From: an uncultured Poribacteria bacterium
Lineage (GTDB): Bacteria; Poribacteria; WGA-4E; WGA-3G
Reading direction: 5' to 3'
Length of the DNA stretch: 64,000 nt
NCBI GenBank assembly: GCA_951812525.1
Contig: OX638316.1
Span: 496,001-560,000, forward strand
This document shows positions 1-9,658 of this stretch, in pieces (the stretch's first letter is position 1; every line of letters starts with the position of its first letter). A model generated the notes under the pieces. The model had not been told where the DNA came from and ran no database searches. It saw only the letters and a list, made by a program, of their open reading frames with translations. Made by a program: the position numbers and the translations under genes.

Positions 1-3
1 CTG

Positions 4-534
4 ATGATTGTTACGTGTAATCTACGTAATGAAGACAGCAAAATTGATTGGTACCTAATTCAAGCACAGTCAAATGCACATAAGGAATTGTCCTTTCATC
101 ACGTTGCGAGACCTGTAATAGATATTCAAACCGAGAAGAAAGCTGAAACTGGTTATAGCGAATTCTGGGCACCGGTCCGCCAAGGCGAACTGGGTAAACT
201 ATTTGCAGGTAAACCGGTCCCGATTAGTAATGAAGGTTGGATAAGCAAGCATACCCGCAATATTGGAGTAAGCCTCTTTCTTATCAACCAACGATGCTAT
301 GTTCAATTGTACTTTCAAGGAGAAGACCGCTCGGAACGTAGAGATAGAGTTATGGCGTTATTTCCAGAATCCGATTATGTTTATGAATATAACGATTCAC
401 CCAAACAGATAAGAGTGCAATTCCCGATCCTTAACAAAGGCAAAAATGACAGAGATGATTGGGATGAAATTCGCGAGAAATTAGTCTCCATGGGTACCGA
501 CATCTACAACAAAATTAACGAATCTGACCTATAG
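4..534 (+). CDS. DUF4268-like protein, possibly 5'-truncated
   Basis: The 176-residue product has the layout of a DUF4268 domain: an aromatic W-A-P-V-R-Q-G segment near residue 56, then a strand-rich core (about residues 80-150) ending in an acidic D-D-W-D-E-I-R helix. DUF4268 is a domain of unknown function often found at the C-terminus of nuclease-like proteins. The ATG lies 3 bases from the window edge and the preceding codon is a sense codon in the same frame, so the true start, and perhaps an N-terminal domain, may lie outside the window. The next gene begins 13 bases after the stop, which suggests co-transcription. The coding call is firm and the family assignment moderate; no biochemical role can be read from the sequence. 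Confidence 0.6.
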   Translation: MIVTCNLRNEDSKIDWYLIQAQSNAHKELSFHHVARPVIDIQTEKKAETGYSEFWAPVRQGELGKLFAGKPVPISNEGWISKHTRNIGVSLFLINQRCYVQLYFQGEDRSERRDRVMALFPESDYVYEYNDSPKQIRVQFPILNKGKNDRDDWDEIREKLVSMGTDIYNKINESDL

Positions 535-547
535 TGCTGAACTTAAT

Positions 548-1096
548 ATGCCATTTGTTGTTGAATTATACTTTGACCTCTCAACTGAAGAGTGCATCCG
601 TGATGTCTGGACAGCCATTGACGAAGCCGGAATTAGTGATTCCATGATTAAGGGCGGTTACCGTCCACATGTATCACTTGGGGTCTGCAATCATATTGAG
701 CTTAATACGTTTACACAAGAACTTTCAACCTTTGCTGCAGGTATTGCACCATTTCGATTGTCATTCCCCAATATAGGTATCTTTTCTACATCAGAAGGGG
801 TTGTCTTTTTGGGTGTAACGGTCACCGAGCAATTGCTCAGTGTACATGCAAGGTTCCACGGAATCTTCAAGAAACACGCACAAGAACAACGGGAATATTA
901 CACTGTTGGAAATTGGACACCACACTGCACGCTCGCTTTCGGTTTGTCGGAGCATGAGATTGCAGAAGCAATAAAAATTTGTCGACAATTCGCTTTACCG
1001 ATTTCCACGGACATCAAAGAGATCGGAGTGGTAGAAGTCTCCCCTACGAGCTGTCAGACCCTGTATTCATGCAGCCTCAAGTCAGAGAAGGAATAG
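548..1096 (+). CDS. 2H phosphoesterase / 2'-5' RNA ligase family protein
   Basis: This 182-residue protein carries the two H-x-S/T motifs that define the 2H phosphoesterase fold: P-H-V-S around residues 40-43 and P-H-C-T around 125-128. The two histidines normally form a symmetrical active site that acts on 2',3'-cyclic or 2'-5' phosphodiester bonds in RNA or small nucleotides. Length and spacing fit the 2'-5' RNA ligase (LigT-like) group. No clear Shine-Dalgarno precedes the ATG, which sits 13 bases after the upstream stop, so translational coupling is possible. The physiological substrate is not known. An archease (RNA ligase partner) lies at the other end of the window, too far away to call a shared operon. 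Confidence 0.8.
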   Translation: MPFVVELYFDLSTEECIRDVWTAIDEAGISDSMIKGGYRPHVSLGVCNHIELNTFTQELSTFAAGIAPFRLSFPNIGIFSTSEGVVFLGVTVTEQLLSVHARFHGIFKKHAQEQREYYTVGNWTPHCTLAFGLSEHEIAEAIKICRQFALPISTDIKEIGVVEVSPTSCQTLYSCSLKSEKE

Positions 1097-1127
1097 AAGT
1101 ATTTCAGATAGATTCAAAATATAACAG

Positions 1128-2933
1128 ATGAATTTTGTGGGAACCAGTTTCAAAAGTGAATCTACATTCACAAAAATTATCCTACTCTGTATCCTAATTT
1201 CCTCAGGTATTCTGGTGTTCAGGCATGTAGGACACAGTGGGATTACCTACTGGGACGAAGGATTTCACGCTGTCGTCGCCCGGAATTTGACAAAACATCC
1301 GCTCAAATTCACACTCTACGATCAACCGTGGCTTCCTTACGACTACAAAGGTTGGGGAGATAACCACATTTGGCTGCACAAACCGCCTGTCGCCATGTGG
1401 ACAATCTGGCTCTCACACCTAATTTTCGGTATCAACACGTTCGCGCTCCGGTTACCATCCGCAATCAGTTTTGTTGTGACGACTTGGTTGACTTATCGGA
1501 TCGCTGCAGATCTCTTTGACAAACGGACAGGACTCATTGCTGCGTTTCTCCAGGCATTCAATCCGTTCCTTTTTGAATCTGTCCACGGTTATCGCTATTC
1601 GGATCATATTGACATCGCGCTGCTCCTCTGGGTGCAAGTTTCATGCTGGTTTCTACTCCGTGCCATTCGGAGCGGAAAACGGAGGAATTATATTTTATCA
1701 GGCATTACGATGGGGATCGCGTACCTATCGAAAAGCTACCTTGCACTCATCACTTTTGGCATTGCGCTTGTCGTTTGGTGTGTTGCGCGAGGAAAAGAGA
1801 TTTATCACACGAAAACCCCATCGGATAATAGCACGCGAAGTGGGACAACAGAAGTAAAGATTCGTCTCAGCGACATCGGCTTACAACTCTTGGCGGCAAT
1901 TGCGACCGTGGCACCGTGGACAATCTATTGTCTGATTTACTATCGCAAAGAATTTTTATGGGAACACAAACGCGTCCTCGATCATCTCAACACCGATATC
2001 GAAAGCTGGGGAGCAAGTTGGGATCGACCGTTGTTTGACTATATGCCGTTGTTCTATCCGATGTTTTATACTGCACTCGTTGCGGCGGTACTGTGCCTAA
2101 TCGTGGTTATGTTCAAACGCTGGAGGTTAGTGGAACTTTTTGTGTTAGCATGGGGAATTGGTGTAATTGTCCCACACACACTGGCACAGACAAAAACACC
2201 GTCAGCAACAATGATTGCCGTCCCATCGCTGTTGATTTGCTTAGCAGCCGTTATCAGCCGAGCATGGCAACGACGCGACTGGATTTATACTTCAATTTGG
2301 GCGGCAGGGATGTTTGCTATTACAGTCATCTCTGGTGGACGTACGCTCGTCGAAAGCCGAGATCAGTTTGATGAACTCAATATGGTTGCCCCTTTTATTC
2401 AGGCTAATTTCTGGATCGTTGAGCAGCTGATTGGGTTTGGTGTGTTGCTCGCAATTTTTGCCGGTGCGTATAGGCTAATTCGACAGCACAATTCACAAAG
2501 GTGGTTTTTACTTGGACTCCGTACGGTCGCACTTGTGATTGCATTGTTCTATGCGGGATATTATGTACACGCAGCATACAAGGTTACAGAACGGAATTAT
2601 AAGGTTCCTTTATATGAAACGAGTGGTCAACGTCTTCAACGCGAGTTGCCAGAGAACGCTTGCTTCTTCCTTGACGATGAACGCGTCGGAGCACATTTCG
2701 ATTTGATGTATTATGCCGACCGGTCAACATATCAGATTTATAATAAGCACATGAAACAGCCTCGCAATTTCAAGACCCAAGCCAAGAAAGCGCGTGAAGC
2801 GGGTGCGATTCCTTATCTCTTCTCCATCAAAGAGACAGCTTATAATTACCCACTGTTTACTCAAGGCGAAGTAGATATTGGGAATGGAAAAATGCAACGA
2901 TACCGGGTTTTTGAAATTACGGAAACTCAGTAA
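1128..2933 (+). CDS. GT39/ArnT-like membrane glycosyltransferase
   Basis: A 601-residue polytopic membrane protein with an N-terminal membrane segment (about residues 17-32), the acidic D-E pair at residues 43-44 in the first periplasmic loop, an H-K-P-P motif near residue 87 and about ten further hydrophobic segments. This is the architecture of dolichyl/polyprenyl-phosphate-sugar-dependent GT-C transferases (GT39 and ArnT/PMT_2 family), in which the loop acidic residues are catalytic. Such enzymes move a sugar from a lipid carrier onto a lipid or protein on the outer face of the inner membrane. The soluble C-terminal part (from about residue 500) is probably periplasmic. Acceptor and donor cannot be told from the sequence. 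Confidence 0.85.
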   Translation: MNFVGTSFKSESTFTKIILLCILISSGILVFRHVGHSGITYWDEGFHAVVARNLTKHPLKFTLYDQPWLPYDYKGWGDNHIWLHKPPVAMWTIWLSHLIFGINTFALRLPSAISFVVTTWLTYRIAADLFDKRTGLIAAFLQAFNPFLFESVHGYRYSDHIDIALLLWVQVSCWFLLRAIRSGKRRNYILSGITMGIAYLSKSYLALITFGIALVVWCVARGKEIYHTKTPSDNSTRSGTTEVKIRLSDIGLQLLAAIATVAPWTIYCLIYYRKEFLWEHKRVLDHLNTDIESWGASWDRPLFDYMPLFYPMFYTALVAAVLCLIVVMFKRWRLVELFVLAWGIGVIVPHTLAQTKTPSATMIAVPSLLICLAAVISRAWQRRDWIYTSIWAAGMFAITVISGGRTLVESRDQFDELNMVAPFIQANFWIVEQLIGFGVLLAIFAGAYRLIRQHNSQRWFLLGLRTVALVIALFYAGYYVHAAYKVTERNYKVPLYETSGQRLQRELPENACFFLDDERVGAHFDLMYYADRSTYQIYNKHMKQPRNFKTQAKKAREAGAIPYLFSIKETAYNYPLFTQGEVDIGNGKMQRYRVFEITETQ

Positions 2934-2946
2934 TTGGATGATAATT

Positions 2947-3321
2947 ATGAAAATTAAACCAATCAAAACCAAAGCAGACTATGAAGCTGCACTACAAGAA
3001 ATAGAACAACTTTGGGGGTCAAGTTACGGTTCACCAGACGGAGATAAACTTGATGTGCTCGTTACGTTGGTGGAGGCTTATGCAGAAGAACATCATCCTA
3101 TTCCGCCGCCAGATCCTATCGAAGCAATCCTTCACTATATGGAAAATCAAGGTTTATCTGAACATGACCTTGAGCCCTATCTCGGTTCACTCCCGTGTGT
3201 ATCGGAAGTCTTGAATCGACAGCGCAGCTTGTCTCTGGACATGATTCGGAAATTGCACAAGGAGCTTGGAATTTCAGCAGATATCTTGGTTCAACCTTAT
3301 GCATTACGGACAGCCTTGTGA
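2947..3321 (+). CDS. HigA-like HTH antitoxin (orphan)
   Basis: This 124-residue protein resembles the HigA group (COG5499): it opens with the typical K-I-K-P-I-K-T-x-x-D-Y-E-x-A-L segment, has an acidic middle, and ends in a helix-turn-helix around residues 70-115. HigA antitoxins bind the HigB RNase and repress their own operon. The ATG at 2947 is chosen because family members begin M-x-I-x-P-I; an upstream in-frame ATG at 2938 also exists. The start is 14 bases after the glycosyltransferase stop. No HigB-type toxin lies on either side, so it is either an orphan antitoxin or a stand-alone regulator. Confidence 0.8.
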   Translation: MKIKPIKTKADYEAALQEIEQLWGSSYGSPDGDKLDVLVTLVEAYAEEHHPIPPPDPIEAILHYMENQGLSEHDLEPYLGSLPCVSEVLNRQRSLSLDMIRKLHKELGISADILVQPYALRTAL

Positions 3322-3428
3322 ATGACAAGAGATTTTATTGGAATTATTTTTGACGACATTTTTTTCCGCAATCAACTCGTCATCAAAATCCACACAATAT
3401 ATTGTATTATATGAGGTAAAACGAAAAT

Positions 3429-6410
3429 ATGAAATTATCACGATATAAACTACTCTTATCCACAATTCTCGCACTCGCCACGCTATCGGCAAGTGCAGAG
3501 GTGGATTGGAAAGCCCTTGATGTCGGCAATCTATCATCCGCTATCTATAACACCGCAGTTGTTGGGTTCCCCAGCAATCCTACCGCGAATCCTTCAGGGT
3601 GGTGGCCCGCTGGTACGAACGACTCCTACATTTTTGAAGGTGATATCTGGATCGGTGCGAAAAAAGGCGGAGAGGTCGCTGTTTCCGAATCAGATGGCAG
3701 GCAAAGCGAAATTTGGCCCACCGACGATGTTCCGCAAGTGGTATCAAATAAACCCGGTGTGACGTCCAAAGGAACACCGACAAACCAAGCAATCATGTTC
3801 AAATGTTCCGATATGAACGCTGAAGCCAACAAGGGGTTGATTCTCGGTTTAGAACTTGAAGTCAACGGATTCCAATGGAGTTACGCCCCGCTCTACGATT
3901 TCTTTATCCTTGAGTATAAGGTCACAAACGTTGGTGGTGACACGCTTGAAGATCTGTTTATGGCGTTCCGTTACGACGTGGACATCTCCAGTAATGAAAC
4001 CGGGACAGCCAGCTACTCCGCTGATGACTTTGTCGCTCTGGATCAGACACCGGATGCGCTCAATCCAGTAGACCATCCCAATCGTTACCTCTCCTACGGA
4101 TTTTCTAATGCCTCTGCCCCTGGCTACATAGGCTTACGGGTATTGGATGCGTACAAAGGGGATAATCCTGCGGATCCCACGGCAAAAATTCCGTTTACCG
4201 CACACAAACGGATTACGATCTCCACAGACCCATCGACTGATGCCGAGATGTATGCTCTCATCAGTACTCCGGGTGTTGAACCGCTTCCAGCAAACTATGA
4301 CGATCAACGCTTCATCCAATCTTATGGACCGGTTGAATCGTTCGCTCCGGGTGACTCCTTCAACATTATCATTGCCGTGGCGATTGGTGAAGGACTTGTT
4401 GGCTTGCAAGCCTCTGCGGACTGGGCACAGAAGTTGTACGACGACGACTACGTCGCCCCAGCACCTCCTCCCTCACCACTGGTAACCGCTTATCCTGCTG
4501 ACGGACAGGTAACCCTCGTTTGGGAAAGCGAAGGACGTTGGATTGATAAAGGGGTCGGCAAACAGATCGAAGAATATATTGACGCAACCGATCCGGAGAA
4601 AATTTTTGAAGGGTATCGCGTCTATAGGCGAGGTGTTTCTTATGACGAATCCACTGGCAATCCTGTCGAAGATTGGACAATGTTAATGGAGTTCGATAAA
4701 CCGAGCGCGACTGGCAATTTTTTCACGGTCTCGCACGTTGGTAAGCAGTCGGACGCTACCATTGAAAGCATGGGCGACGAACCTTTCTTCGCCGATTTCT
4801 TCAAAAGTGCCATTTATATCATCAAATTCAACTCCAGTACAAGTTTTGAAGTCATCAACACGACGCTTTGGGAAGTCATGGAGTATAATCCAGCATTTCC
4901 AGGAAATGGCGGTGGGTATGTCATTATCAAAGATGAAAATACGTATGAACCGTATCCCGATGGAACATATCAGTCGGGTGCCTTGATGTATTTTGGTGGG
5001 CTTTATGTGACAATAACCGATGGACCTTCAGGACCTCCGGTCGCTGGCGACATATTCCAAATCGTCTCCACCCCTTCGCAGGCACTCGGTGAGGATGCAG
5101 GTATCAAGAACTTTTACACTGATGAAGGATTAACCAACGGACTCGAATACACGTATGCGGTGACATCGTTTGACACAGGCAACCCGAAAACCGGGTTAAT
5201 CTCAATGGAGAGCAGCCAGATTGAGACGATGGTGCATGTCGTTCCGCGCGCACAACCCGCTGGATACCGAGAACCGACTGCTGATATTGAACAGCATGGA
5301 CAAGGAAGCGTTACTATTGAACCGTCGGTCCTTGCACCCAACAAAGTAACAGGACACCAATATAAAATCGTCTGGTACGGTGCGAAACCGATAGGTGCTG
5401 GCGCATACATTACAGGTCCGGGTTATCAGCCGCCTGCTTATGAGATTGTCGATATGACAACAAACCAGACTGTTGTGGAGAAACAATTCTTTGATTGGTA
5501 TGATCCCGAGCACCAAGAGGCTGTTGAAACACTCTCGCCGATGGTTGATGGCGTTGTCTTGAAGATAACAGGGGTTGACGTATCATACGAGAGCCCAACC
5601 CAAAACTCAATTAAGGACGTTAAATTAACTGCAGGTTCCGTGACAGGTTGGGAAGTAGCCATCCAATCTCCAGGGTTTGGTGAGAACACTTGGCCGAATA
5701 TATGGTGGTCAACCTATTATCGCCCACATACTTATTCAATTACATTTATTGATGATACACATGTTAAGGTGGTGGACGAGAACACTGGTGAAGAAATTCA
5801 ATTTAACCCCGAGCGCGGCGATGGATACGCTATTCTGACAGGTACAGGTTGGAGTGATACATACAATCCAGCAGAAACACCAGGGTTCTTTCGGATTTAC
5901 ATTCGGAGTGCGTATGTCTACATTAAAGATCCGAACGGTGAAATCTCTGCTGGAGATGCTTTCACTGTTGAAATGGAGGGTGTCAGTGCACCACAGGACG
6001 GCGACGAGTTCTTTTTGAATACAAAAGGAGAGACCCTCGCCGCTGAAAATATCGAAAACGACCTTGGAAAAATTCGTGTGGTTCCGAATCCGTACTTCGT
6101 CACGAACAGGGCAGTAATATCGGAAGGCACAGATAAAATCTTCTTTACACATCTGCCACCACGCTGTAGCATTCGGATTTATACATTAGCGGGTGAATTA
6201 GTTCAAACAATAGAGCACATAAGTACCGCCCCTTACAACCCAGATGTCCGCTTAGCACAAGGCGACAAAGGCGGAACGGCATCTTTTGAACTCCTTAATC
6301 GCTATAATCAGGCACTCGCAAGCGGTGTTTATATCTACCACGTCGAAGCCCGAGACGAAAGTGACACTGTCGTCGGCAACAAAATCGGCAGATTTTCCAT
6401 TATTCGATAA
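3429..6410 (+). CDS. Large secreted protein with FN3-like and C-terminal FlgD-Ig-like domain
   Basis: A 993-residue exported protein. A signal peptide ends at about A23 (S-A-S-A). A fibronectin-III-like segment begins near residue 350 (P-L-V-T-A-Y-P-A-D-G). The last 90 residues form a FlgD-Ig-like tail with the hallmark N-P-Y, I-R-I-Y-T-L-A-G-E-L-V and A-S-G-V-Y-I-Y motifs. Such tails act as sorting domains for type IX-like secretion in the Bacteroidetes/FCB group and are common in related phyla. It is followed after 70 bases by a PorV/PorQ-type outer-membrane protein, the usual partner class. The middle 600 residues show no recognisable catalytic motif. Cell-surface or extracellular location is inferred from the signal peptide and tail. 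Confidence 0.8.
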   Translation: MKLSRYKLLLSTILALATLSASAEVDWKALDVGNLSSAIYNTAVVGFPSNPTANPSGWWPAGTNDSYIFEGDIWIGAKKGGEVAVSESDGRQSEIWPTDDVPQVVSNKPGVTSKGTPTNQAIMFKCSDMNAEANKGLILGLELEVNGFQWSYAPLYDFFILEYKVTNVGGDTLEDLFMAFRYDVDISSNETGTASYSADDFVALDQTPDALNPVDHPNRYLSYGFSNASAPGYIGLRVLDAYKGDNPADPTAKIPFTAHKRITISTDPSTDAEMYALISTPGVEPLPANYDDQRFIQSYGPVESFAPGDSFNIIIAVAIGEGLVGLQASADWAQKLYDDDYVAPAPPPSPLVTAYPADGQVTLVWESEGRWIDKGVGKQIEEYIDATDPEKIFEGYRVYRRGVSYDESTGNPVEDWTMLMEFDKPSATGNFFTVSHVGKQSDATIESMGDEPFFADFFKSAIYIIKFNSSTSFEVINTTLWEVMEYNPAFPGNGGGYVIIKDENTYEPYPDGTYQSGALMYFGGLYVTITDGPSGPPVAGDIFQIVSTPSQALGEDAGIKNFYTDEGLTNGLEYTYAVTSFDTGNPKTGLISMESSQIETMVHVVPRAQPAGYREPTADIEQHGQGSVTIEPSVLAPNKVTGHQYKIVWYGAKPIGAGAYITGPGYQPPAYEIVDMTTNQTVVEKQFFDWYDPEHQEAVETLSPMVDGVVLKITGVDVSYESPTQNSIKDVKLTAGSVTGWEVAIQSPGFGENTWPNIWWSTYYRPHTYSITFIDDTHVKVVDENTGEEIQFNPERGDGYAILTGTGWSDTYNPAETPGFFRIYIRSAYVYIKDPNGEISAGDAFTVEMEGVSAPQDGDEFFLNTKGETLAAENIENDLGKIRVVPNPYFVTNRAVISEGTDKIFFTHLPPRCSIRIYTLAGELVQTIEHISTAPYNPDVRLAQGDKGGTASFELLNRYNQALASGVYIYHVEARDESDTVVGNKIGRFSIIR

Positions 6411-6480
6411 TACATTCGTTTACGGTAACCTCGACTAGGGCACGCTCCAATGGGACCCAATCGAGGAACAGGAGAACTCA

Positions 6481-7545
6481 ATGCGATATATACCTCATAT
6501 TCTTTTATTCACGTTTCTCTTATTCTGGACTGTTCCCATCCATGCCACGACTAACGTTGGCACAGCCGGGGCACAGTTTCTGAAAATCGGTCCGGGCGCA
6601 CGCGTAGATAGTCTCGGCGGCGCGTTTGGTGGACTTGCCGACGATGTGACTAGCATCTACTGGAATCCAGCAGGCATTAGCCAACTCGAAAAAACCAGCT
6701 TTTCAGATACTCATACGGTCTGGCTTGCCGATGTCCGCTACAACTATTTAGCCTTCGCTACGCCAATAAAAAATATAGGCACCTTGGGAGCGAGCGTCAC
6801 GTTCCTCAACCTCCCTGATACGGAGATCACTACGCTGGCAAAACCCGACGGAACAGGTCTCTGGTATTCTGCTTGGGATACCGCAGTCTCACTGGCGTAT
6901 GCCAGACAACTTTACGAACAAGAATCCGGCGTTAAATTGTCTGTCGGTATTAACGCCAAATACATCCACCAACAGATCCATCGGGAAAGTGCCAGAGGCG
7001 TTGCAATTGATGTTGGCACTTTATATCACACTGGCTGGCGGAGTCTACGCATCGGGATGTGTTTCTCAAACTTCGGACCCGAGATGCGCTTCGGTGGTCC
7101 TGATCTGGTGAGCGGTTCGGAAGTAGCAGGCGATTCAAGGATATCAGATTACCGCCCGTTTCCAGATACAACAAATCCAGCACGGAAAGCGGAATTAGAG
7201 ACTAACGAATTTCCGTTACCCTCCAATTTTAGGCTCGGTATCGCCTACGATGTCATCGACACTGGCAACAATCTCCTCACCCTCGCAGTTGATGGGAACC
7301 ACCCCAACGACAACAGCGAGCGGTTGAATATCGGCATGGAATACTGGTACAGAAAGATGGCGGCGATTCGTGGCGGTTACAAATTCCGATTGGGCGAAGA
7401 CCGCAGTGATGACGAAGAAGGTCTCACACTCGGATTGGGCATTCATCTGAACCTTGGCAAAAGAGTCCTTGCCCTCGATTACGCTTTTGCCGACTTTGGA
7501 CATCTACAACAGGTCCATCGAGTAAGTTTGGGACTACAGTTTTAG
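6481..7545 (+). CDS. PorV/PorQ family outer-membrane protein
   Basis: A 354-residue protein with a signal peptide (about residues 1-22, cleavage near H-A) followed by the PorV/UPF0164 signature: G-T-A-G-A-Q-F-L-K-I-G-P-G-A-R then G-G-A-F-G-G-L-A-D-D-V and Y-W-N-P-A-G-I. The rest alternates short amphipathic strands and ends in L-G-L-Q-F, a C-terminal aromatic residue typical of outer-membrane beta barrels. PorV shuttles type IX cargo to the attachment complex; PorQ-like paralogs have related roles. A good Shine-Dalgarno (aggag) precedes the ATG. Its position directly behind a FlgD-Ig-tailed protein suggests the two work together. Confidence 0.85.
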   Translation: MRYIPHILLFTFLLFWTVPIHATTNVGTAGAQFLKIGPGARVDSLGGAFGGLADDVTSIYWNPAGISQLEKTSFSDTHTVWLADVRYNYLAFATPIKNIGTLGASVTFLNLPDTEITTLAKPDGTGLWYSAWDTAVSLAYARQLYEQESGVKLSVGINAKYIHQQIHRESARGVAIDVGTLYHTGWRSLRIGMCFSNFGPEMRFGGPDLVSGSEVAGDSRISDYRPFPDTTNPARKAELETNEFPLPSNFRLGIAYDVIDTGNNLLTLAVDGNHPNDNSERLNIGMEYWYRKMAAIRGGYKFRLGEDRSDDEEGLTLGLGIHLNLGKRVLALDYAFADFGHLQQVHRVSLGLQF

Positions 7546-7555
7546 GAAAACAAAT

Positions 7556-8956
7556 ATGGCAAACAGACCGAACATCGTTTATCTCCTCTCGGATCAGATT
7601 CGGGCGTGTTCATTGCCGGTATACGGCGACACGCAGATTGAGACACCACACATCGATCGGCTCGCGCAAGAAGGCACCGTCTTTTCAAACGCAATTGCCA
7701 CAGCACCCGTCTGCACACCCTATCGCTCCATGCTACTCACTGGACGACATCCACAGACAACTGGTCATCTCATTAATTTCGTCAAAACTCGGCATGATGA
7801 AATTGGACTTGGCGACGTTTTCAGCAGAAACGGCTACCGGACGGCATGGGTCGGTAAATGGCATCTCCATACAGGTTCATTCCCGGAAATCGGCGGGCGC
7901 GACTACGTTCCCGAAGGACGCGATCGCCTCGGCTTCCAACACTGGCGCGGCTATAATTTCCACACCGACTATTACAATGGGACAGTGAATCTCGACGACT
8001 GGCGGAACGAAAGATGGGAGGGTTACGAGACCGATGCACTGAACCGATACGCCTTCCAATTTATGGATGATATGGACGACGACAATCCATTTTGCCTGTT
8101 TATCTCTCCACATCAAGCACATTCTACGCCCTACGAGTTTGCCCCGCAAAAATATTACGATCGGCTGCCTGCGGAACTCCAGCTGCCGGAAAATGTCCCC
8201 GACTCGATTAAAGCAGAATCGTTAGAAATCTACCGACATTATCTTGCTATGACGTTGACGGTGGACGATATGCTCGGCAAATTGATGGCGTATCTCGAAA
8301 GAACGGGACGTGTTGAAAACACGCTGCTTGTATTCGGATCCGACCACGGAACACAAGGTGGAGGACAAGGCATCAATTTCTGGGCGAAGCGGGAACCGTA
8401 CGAAGAATCCATTAAAGTGCCACTGATTATGCGGCTTCCCGGCGTTTTTGACGGCAACCGCACCTGTGACACACTCACATCACCTGTAGATCTGTTCCCA
8501 TCACTCTGCGGACTATGTGGTATCCAGCCACCTCGAACAGTGGAAGGCTACGACCTGTCGGCATCTTGGCGCGGTGAAACCGATGCCTTTGAACAGGATG
8601 CCGTCTTAACAATGAATTTCGGCGCAACTTACGACTACCTTGTCAACGGTAACGAGTGGCGCGGTCTCCGCACAAAAACGCACAGTTACGCGCGCTGGCT
8701 CGACGGCAAACGGATGCTATACGACGTGGAAGCAGACCCGCTGCAGATGAACAATCTGATCGATAACCCGGAAGCAGAGTCGTTGGCTGGCGAAATGGAA
8801 AACACTCTCTCAAATCTGATGGATGCCCGAAACGACAAACTCCAACCCGCAACAAGCTACACGGATTGGTATGACCTGCAACGTCGTATCGTCCGTAACG
8901 CCCACGGTCCGCTTGGTGATCCAGAAGATGAACCTGATTGGTCGCTACTAAAATGA
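7556..8956 (+). CDS. Formylglycine-dependent sulfatase
   Basis: A 466-residue type I sulfatase without a visible signal peptide. The formylglycine site is C53-T-P-Y-R57 (C-x-P-x-R), followed by L-L-T-G-R. The N-terminal metal-binding strand reads S-D13-Q14, where many family members have D-D. A later G-S-D-H-G-T motif supplies the second set of calcium ligands. These enzymes hydrolyse sulfate esters, or rarely phosphonate or phosphate esters, and need an FGE or anSME maturase, neither of which is in the window. The gene follows the PorV-like gene by 10 bases. The substrate is unknown; a sulfated glycan is the usual guess in this kind of genome. Confidence 0.9.
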   Translation: MANRPNIVYLLSDQIRACSLPVYGDTQIETPHIDRLAQEGTVFSNAIATAPVCTPYRSMLLTGRHPQTTGHLINFVKTRHDEIGLGDVFSRNGYRTAWVGKWHLHTGSFPEIGGRDYVPEGRDRLGFQHWRGYNFHTDYYNGTVNLDDWRNERWEGYETDALNRYAFQFMDDMDDDNPFCLFISPHQAHSTPYEFAPQKYYDRLPAELQLPENVPDSIKAESLEIYRHYLAMTLTVDDMLGKLMAYLERTGRVENTLLVFGSDHGTQGGGQGINFWAKREPYEESIKVPLIMRLPGVFDGNRTCDTLTSPVDLFPSLCGLCGIQPPRTVEGYDLSASWRGETDAFEQDAVLTMNFGATYDYLVNGNEWRGLRTKTHSYARWLDGKRMLYDVEADPLQMNNLIDNPEAESLAGEMENTLSNLMDARNDKLQPATSYTDWYDLQRRIVRNAHGPLGDPEDEPDWSLLK

Positions 8957-9086
8957 TTTGACAACACCGCCGTCTCACAGCGAGATTTCCAAATTTACTC
9001 AACTCTACAAGGAATTGAAGTTGAAATTGAACAGACTGCTATCAATTGTTGGAAATTTCTTCACAGATAGGTTGAAAAAGTGTTTG

Positions 9087-9644
9087 TTATTCAGGTGGTT
9101 GCTGAACAGTAGGCAACTGATGCCCTCGAATAAACTCCTTGAGAATCTGCACTACGCTATCAAACTTTGCAAAGTCAACAGCACTCCCATTTGCACAAAT
9201 CCAGTCGCAAAATTCCTGCTTCTTGAACTCAGGAATTACAATAGATTTGCCGTGAGTTCCTTTTTTGTGTTTTTCTTCGTAGAAACAGTCCTTAAAAAGG
9301 TGTGAAGGCAAAAGGTTTTCGATCCCTCTTTTCTCCTCAGTATCTTCAATATTCTTCGGAATTGATCTTATCCAAAGCTTCTCAATTTGCTCATCTGGTT
9401 TATTTGCATCCCAATCGTAAAGGAGCAATATGGCATGGTTGAAAGACGATGGATGCGCCGTGTAAACTTTGCGAAAATTATTTAATCCCGTCTGTCCTCC
9501 ACCGCCATCCCCCTCATTGTCTTCTTTGCCAACAGGTCTAATATCCAAAGAATTCAGAAGTTCTTTCTCATCAAGCAGATTCAATGCTTTTTGAATATAG
9601 CGTACATCCGATTTTCCTTCTGTCAGTACAACAGGCTTAGTCAC
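9087..9644 (-). CDS. TOPRIM-like nuclease-domain protein downstream of a toxin-antitoxin pair
   Basis: The 185-residue protein starts V-V-L-T-E-G-K-S-D-V, which matches the first TOPRIM strand with its catalytic glutamate (E9), and has L-L-Y-D-W-D-A around residue 75, matching the D-x-D metal site. TOPRIM folds occur in primases, topoisomerases, RNase M5 and OLD-family nucleases. Here the domain seems to stand alone, with a conserved-looking acidic and aromatic C-terminal half. It begins 14 bases after the antitoxin gene on the same strand, so it is probably the third gene of that operon. A nuclease or DNA-repair/defence role is inference from the fold only. Confidence 0.65.
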   Translation of the reverse strand: MTKPVVLTEGKSDVRYIQKALNLLDEKELLNSLDIRPVGKEDNEGDGGGGQTGLNNFRKVYTAHPSSFNHAILLLYDWDANKPDEQIEKLWIRSIPKNIEDTEEKRGIENLLPSHLFKDCFYEEKHKKGTHGKSIVIPEFKKQEFCDWICANGSAVDFAKFDSVVQILKEFIRGHQLPTVQQPPE

Positions 9645-9658
9645 ACCTGTTTGTCTTC

